Positions 61,624-64,000 of a stretch of 64,000 bases of DNA are shown here, one piece after another. This DNA comes from Planctomycetota bacterium (lineage in GTDB: Bacteria > Planctomycetota > UBA1135 > UBA2386), in contig JACKHZ010000008.1 of NCBI GenBank assembly GCA_020638735.1, forward strand, positions 310,001 through 374,000, written 5' to 3'. A program made the position numbers and the translations under genes. The first letter of the stretch is position 1. Each line of letters begins with the position of its first letter. Below the pieces are notes generated by a model. That model saw nothing but the letters and a program-made list of their open reading frames with translations. It was not told the origin of the DNA and searched no databases.

Positions 61624-62559
61624 ATGAAGCCGTTCCTCACCGCCACCGGTCTGCTCGCACTTTCCGCCGCGCCTGCTGCGCAGGGCTCGGTGACCATGGA
61701 GGTCACCGCGCCCATCACCATCGTCTGCAGCGACGGCGCGACGGTGAGCACCGAAACGCAGCCGGTCGGTGCGACATCGTCCTTCTGCCTCAGTGCGGTA
61801 ACCCCGCACTCCTATGCCGCAGTCAGCGCCGAAACCCACTACAGCGACACCGGGATGCGCGTCACCGTGGGCGTGCGCACCGACCTCGGCAACCCGGCGC
61901 CCACCGGTGCGATCGCCGTGATCGCACCAGCGAGCGTGCTCGTGCACCTGAGCTGCGCAACCACCACCGACGTCTACTGGAACCCGATCTTCACCGACCT
62001 GACGCAAGCCGGGTCGCTGCAGCCCGGGATCGACATCGACTTCGGCGACGACGGCGTGCTCGAGTACGTCAACGGCAACCAGGTCTCGCTGACGTTGCCG
62101 CTGTCACTCGAGCCACAGCCGCTGCCGGTGCGGATCACGTTCTCCTCCACCGCGCTGACGCCCGGAATCGCCGCCTCCAGCCTGATTCTCGAGGCGCTGC
62201 CGGCGACGGCCATCAGCAGCACGCTGGCAGCCCTCAGCTGCACCGCCCCCGGCATCACGGCACTGCCGACGTTCTTCGACAACGGGGTGCGACTGAAGGC
62301 GAGCAGCTTCCAGCCGATGATGCCCTGGCTGGCGATGGTGATCGGCTGGGACACCGCACCGGTGCTGCTGCCGTCGCTCGGCCAATCCCCGTGCCTGTTC
62401 CTGCCGACGCCGGACGTCGTCGTGCTGCAAGGCCTCGGCATCGCCCCGCTCGACGTGCCGCTACCCGCCGCGGTGCGACCGGTGAGGTTCTGGGTCCAGG
62501 GCGTGATCCCGGACTCGCAGCTGCTGACCACCGACTGTCTGCGCATCGACGCCTGGTGA
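61624..62559 (+). CDS. Secreted protein of unknown function
   Basis: A 311-residue protein with a Sec signal peptide (MKPFLTATGLLALSAAPAAQ). AGGAAG-like AGGAAG at about 61614-61619 gives one of the few good Shine-Dalgarno sequences in the window. The mature part is beta-rich, with a central LLPSLGQSPCLFLPTPD and a C-terminus (VRFWVQGVIPDSQLLTTDCLRIDAW) that resembles the C-terminal pattern of the secreted protein at 2380-3348. It has no enzymatic motif. Probably a planctomycete cell-surface protein. Confidence 0.6.
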   Translation: MKPFLTATGLLALSAAPAAQGSVTMEVTAPITIVCSDGATVSTETQPVGATSSFCLSAVTPHSYAAVSAETHYSDTGMRVTVGVRTDLGNPAPTGAIAVIAPASVLVHLSCATTTDVYWNPIFTDLTQAGSLQPGIDIDFGDDGVLEYVNGNQVSLTLPLSLEPQPLPVRITFSSTALTPGIAASSLILEALPATAISSTLAALSCTAPGITALPTFFDNGVRLKASSFQPMMPWLAMVIGWDTAPVLLPSLGQSPCLFLPTPDVVVLQGLGIAPLDVPLPAAVRPVRFWVQGVIPDSQLLTTDCLRIDAW

Positions 62560-62569
62560 ACGACGCGGC

Positions 62570-63655
62570 TCAGCTCGCGCGCGACTGACGCCAGCGGTCG
62601 AGCGCGACGGCGCCGACGATGATCGCGCCGGTGACGACCTCCTGCACCCAGTTGTCGAGCTCGAGCTTGGTGCAGCCGTTGTCGACCACGGTCATGATCA
62701 AGGCCCCCAGCAGCGTGCCGAAGATCGCGCCTTCGCCGCCGGTCAGCGACGCGCCGCCGATCACCGCCGCGGCGATCGCCTTCAGCTCGTAGCCCTGACC
62801 GGTCATCGGATCGCCCATCGACAGGAACGAGGTCTGCATCACGGCGGCGATGCCGGCGCAACCGCAGCCGAGCACGTAGACCGACAGCTCGGTGCGGCCG
62901 AGGTCGACGCCGCACAGACGCGCCGTGTCGCGGCTCGAGCCGAGCGCGACGGTGTGGCGGCCGAACACCGAGCGCTTCAACAGCAGCGCCGCGATCGCGG
63001 CGGTGCCGAGCATGACCCAGACGCCGGGCGGCAGCAGCGGTCCCGGCTGCATCACGGCGCGCAGCGTGTCGTCGGCCTCGAAGTAGATCGGCTGCTGGCC
63101 GCCGAGCCCCTTGGCGAGGCCGCGCAGCGCGCCCCACAGTCCCAGCGTGACGATGAACGGCGACAACGGCAACCTCCACGGCAGCCGCCGCATCGCCCAC
63201 CACGTGCCGGCGCCGCCGGCGGCGCCGACCATCGCCGCCCACGGCTCGCCGACTCCGATCGCGTGCGCCGCGTAGCGCAGCAGCGCCGCTGTGGCCGCCG
63301 TCAGCAGCGCGCGGACCAGGTGCCCCACCACCAGCGCCCCGATCAGCCAGCCGACGGCCGCGCCGGTCGCGATCGAGCCCGACGCAGCGACCACGAAGCC
63401 GTGACCGTCGCGCAGCAGCCATGCGCCGACCATGCTCGACAGCGCGATGTTGGCGCCGACCGACAGGTCGATGCCGCCGCTGACGATGATCCACGTCGCG
63501 CCGACGGCGGCGGTGCCGACGACGGCGGTCTGCAGCAGCATCAGCTCCTGGTTGGACCAGGACATGAACTTGCTGCCGGCGGTCAGCGCGAACAGCGACC
63601 ACACGCACAACAAGCCGAGCAGCGGTCCAGCCGCACGCAACCATCCCGCCTTCAC
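62570..63655 (-). CDS. Sugar ABC transporter permease (RbsC/MglC type)
   Basis: A 361-residue membrane protein starting with GTG overlapping the ATPase stop. WIIVSGGIDLSVGANIALSSMVG and AVIGGASLTGGEGAIFGTLLGALIM are the conserved motifs of the ribose/galactose-type (BPD_transp_2) permeases; GSSRDTARLCGVDLGR is the cytoplasmic loop that contacts the ATPase. Imports a monosaccharide with the ATPase encoded upstream. Central residues 115-165 are less conserved than usual. No binding-protein gene is in view. Confidence 0.92.
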   Translation of the reverse strand: MKAGWLRAAGPLLGLLCVWSLFALTAGSKFMSWSNQELMLLQTAVVGTAAVGATWIIVSGGIDLSVGANIALSSMVGAWLLRDGHGFVVAASGSIATGAAVGWLIGALVVGHLVRALLTAATAALLRYAAHAIGVGEPWAAMVGAAGGAGTWWAMRRLPWRLPLSPFIVTLGLWGALRGLAKGLGGQQPIYFEADDTLRAVMQPGPLLPPGVWVMLGTAAIAALLLKRSVFGRHTVALGSSRDTARLCGVDLGRTELSVYVLGCGCAGIAAVMQTSFLSMGDPMTGQGYELKAIAAAVIGGASLTGGEGAIFGTLLGALIMTVVDNGCTKLELDNWVQEVVTGAIIVGAVALDRWRQSRAS

Positions 63656-64000
63656 GCCGCACCTCCCGCGAACACGCCCGTCGTCATGGCCGTCAGCAAC
63701 GCGTGCTCGCCCAGTCCGGCGATCGGCCGCGGCGGCAGCAGCCGGCCGCGGGAGACGACCGCGACGCGATCGCACAGCCCGAGCAGCTCCGGCAGATAAC
63801 TCGACACCACCAGCACGGCGCGCCCGTCGCGGTGCGCCAGCTCGTCGATGCGCGCATACAGCTCGGCCTTGGCGCCGACGTCGACGCCGCGAGTCGGCTC
63901 GTCGAGCAGCAGCACGTCGCACTCGGCGGCGAGCAGCCGCGCCAGCGCGACCTTCTGCTGGTTGCCCCCGGAGAGTTCGCGCGCTGCCTGCCCTGGCCCG
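63652..64000 (-). CDS. Sugar ABC transporter ATP-binding protein (RbsA/MglA type), C-terminal part
   Basis: The frame runs off the right edge, so the N-terminal part is missing. Visible are the second ABC domain's signature LSGGNQQK, Walker B VLLLDEPTRGVDVGAK and switch region VVSSYLPELL. This matches the duplicated-ABC ATPases of ribose, galactose and xylose importers. It precedes the permease gene with a GTGA overlap, as expected. Confidence 0.92.
   Translation of the reverse strand, partial: GPGQAARELSGGNQQKVALARLLAAECDVLLLDEPTRGVDVGAKAELYARIDELAHRDGRAVLVVSSYLPELLGLCDRVAVVSRGRLLPPRPIAGLGEHALLTAMTTGVFAGGAA

Overview
The window is about 64 kb of very GC-rich, densely coded bacterial chromosome with no rRNA, tRNA, CRISPR array or insertion sequence that I can recognise. 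The gene content points to Planctomycetota: secreted proteins ending in a pattern I associate with that phylum (2380-3348), paired CxPSR sulfatases, an ABC permease fused to a CPBP protease, a homodimeric pyruvate dehydrogenase E1, and a Gram-negative envelope toolkit (LptE, a BamD-like lipoprotein, WaaP-type kinase, LPS-type glycosyltransferases). This is an inference from gene content; no marker gene for taxonomy is present.

Layout. 1-5760: end of a saccharopine dehydrogenase-like gene, a nucleoside-type MFS carrier, a cysteine dioxygenase-like cupin, a secreted protein, a second MFS carrier and a TauE/SafE permease. 5903-7751: a two-gene ATPase plus TOPRIM-like cassette with less GC-biased codon use, a candidate defence system. 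7802-13655: ispG, small genes, an alkyltransferase-like protein lacking the methyl-acceptor cysteine, a remnant of a di-haem peroxidase, a YciI-like lipoprotein operon and a hipBA toxin-antitoxin pair. 13805-24239: aceE, an HtrA protease, a glutamate formimidoyltransferase/ABC exporter operon, and an ApbE-DUF2271/PepSY-type flavin redox pair. 24265-30267: hutI, a FapA-CBS pair, an ECF-like sigma factor and an HDOD-GGDEF protein.

30323-35815 is one tightly packed operon (CorC-like CBS protein, recO, BamD-like lipoprotein, lptE, purE, purK). 35878-41792 holds a cyclophilin lipoprotein and a six-gene envelope-glycan operon read on the minus strand. 41891-43434: divergent sodB and mazG, followed by a 350-base gap that ends in an intrinsic terminator. 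43785-51066: a complete Na+-NQR locus (nqrM-nqrABCDEF-apbE). 51187-56889: an orphan acyl carrier protein, an EEP-family phosphoesterase, two coupled sulfatases and a secreted protein resembling duplicated secretin N-domains. 57144-64000: an RND efflux pair, a secreted protein and the start of a sugar ABC importer.

How it works together: the energy genes (PDH E1, Na+-NQR with its own flavin transferase and NqrM, and a separate ApbE/PepSY module) suggest an aerobic heterotroph using a sodium gradient. Sulfatases, a sugar importer and histidine catabolism fit scavenging of organic matter. Two recurrent features stand out. Neighbouring genes very often overlap by ATGA or GTGA. A TAyssT hexamer (y = C/T, s = C/G) often sits only 6-10 bases before the start codon with no Shine-Dalgarno sequence, which suggests leaderless or near-leaderless mRNAs.
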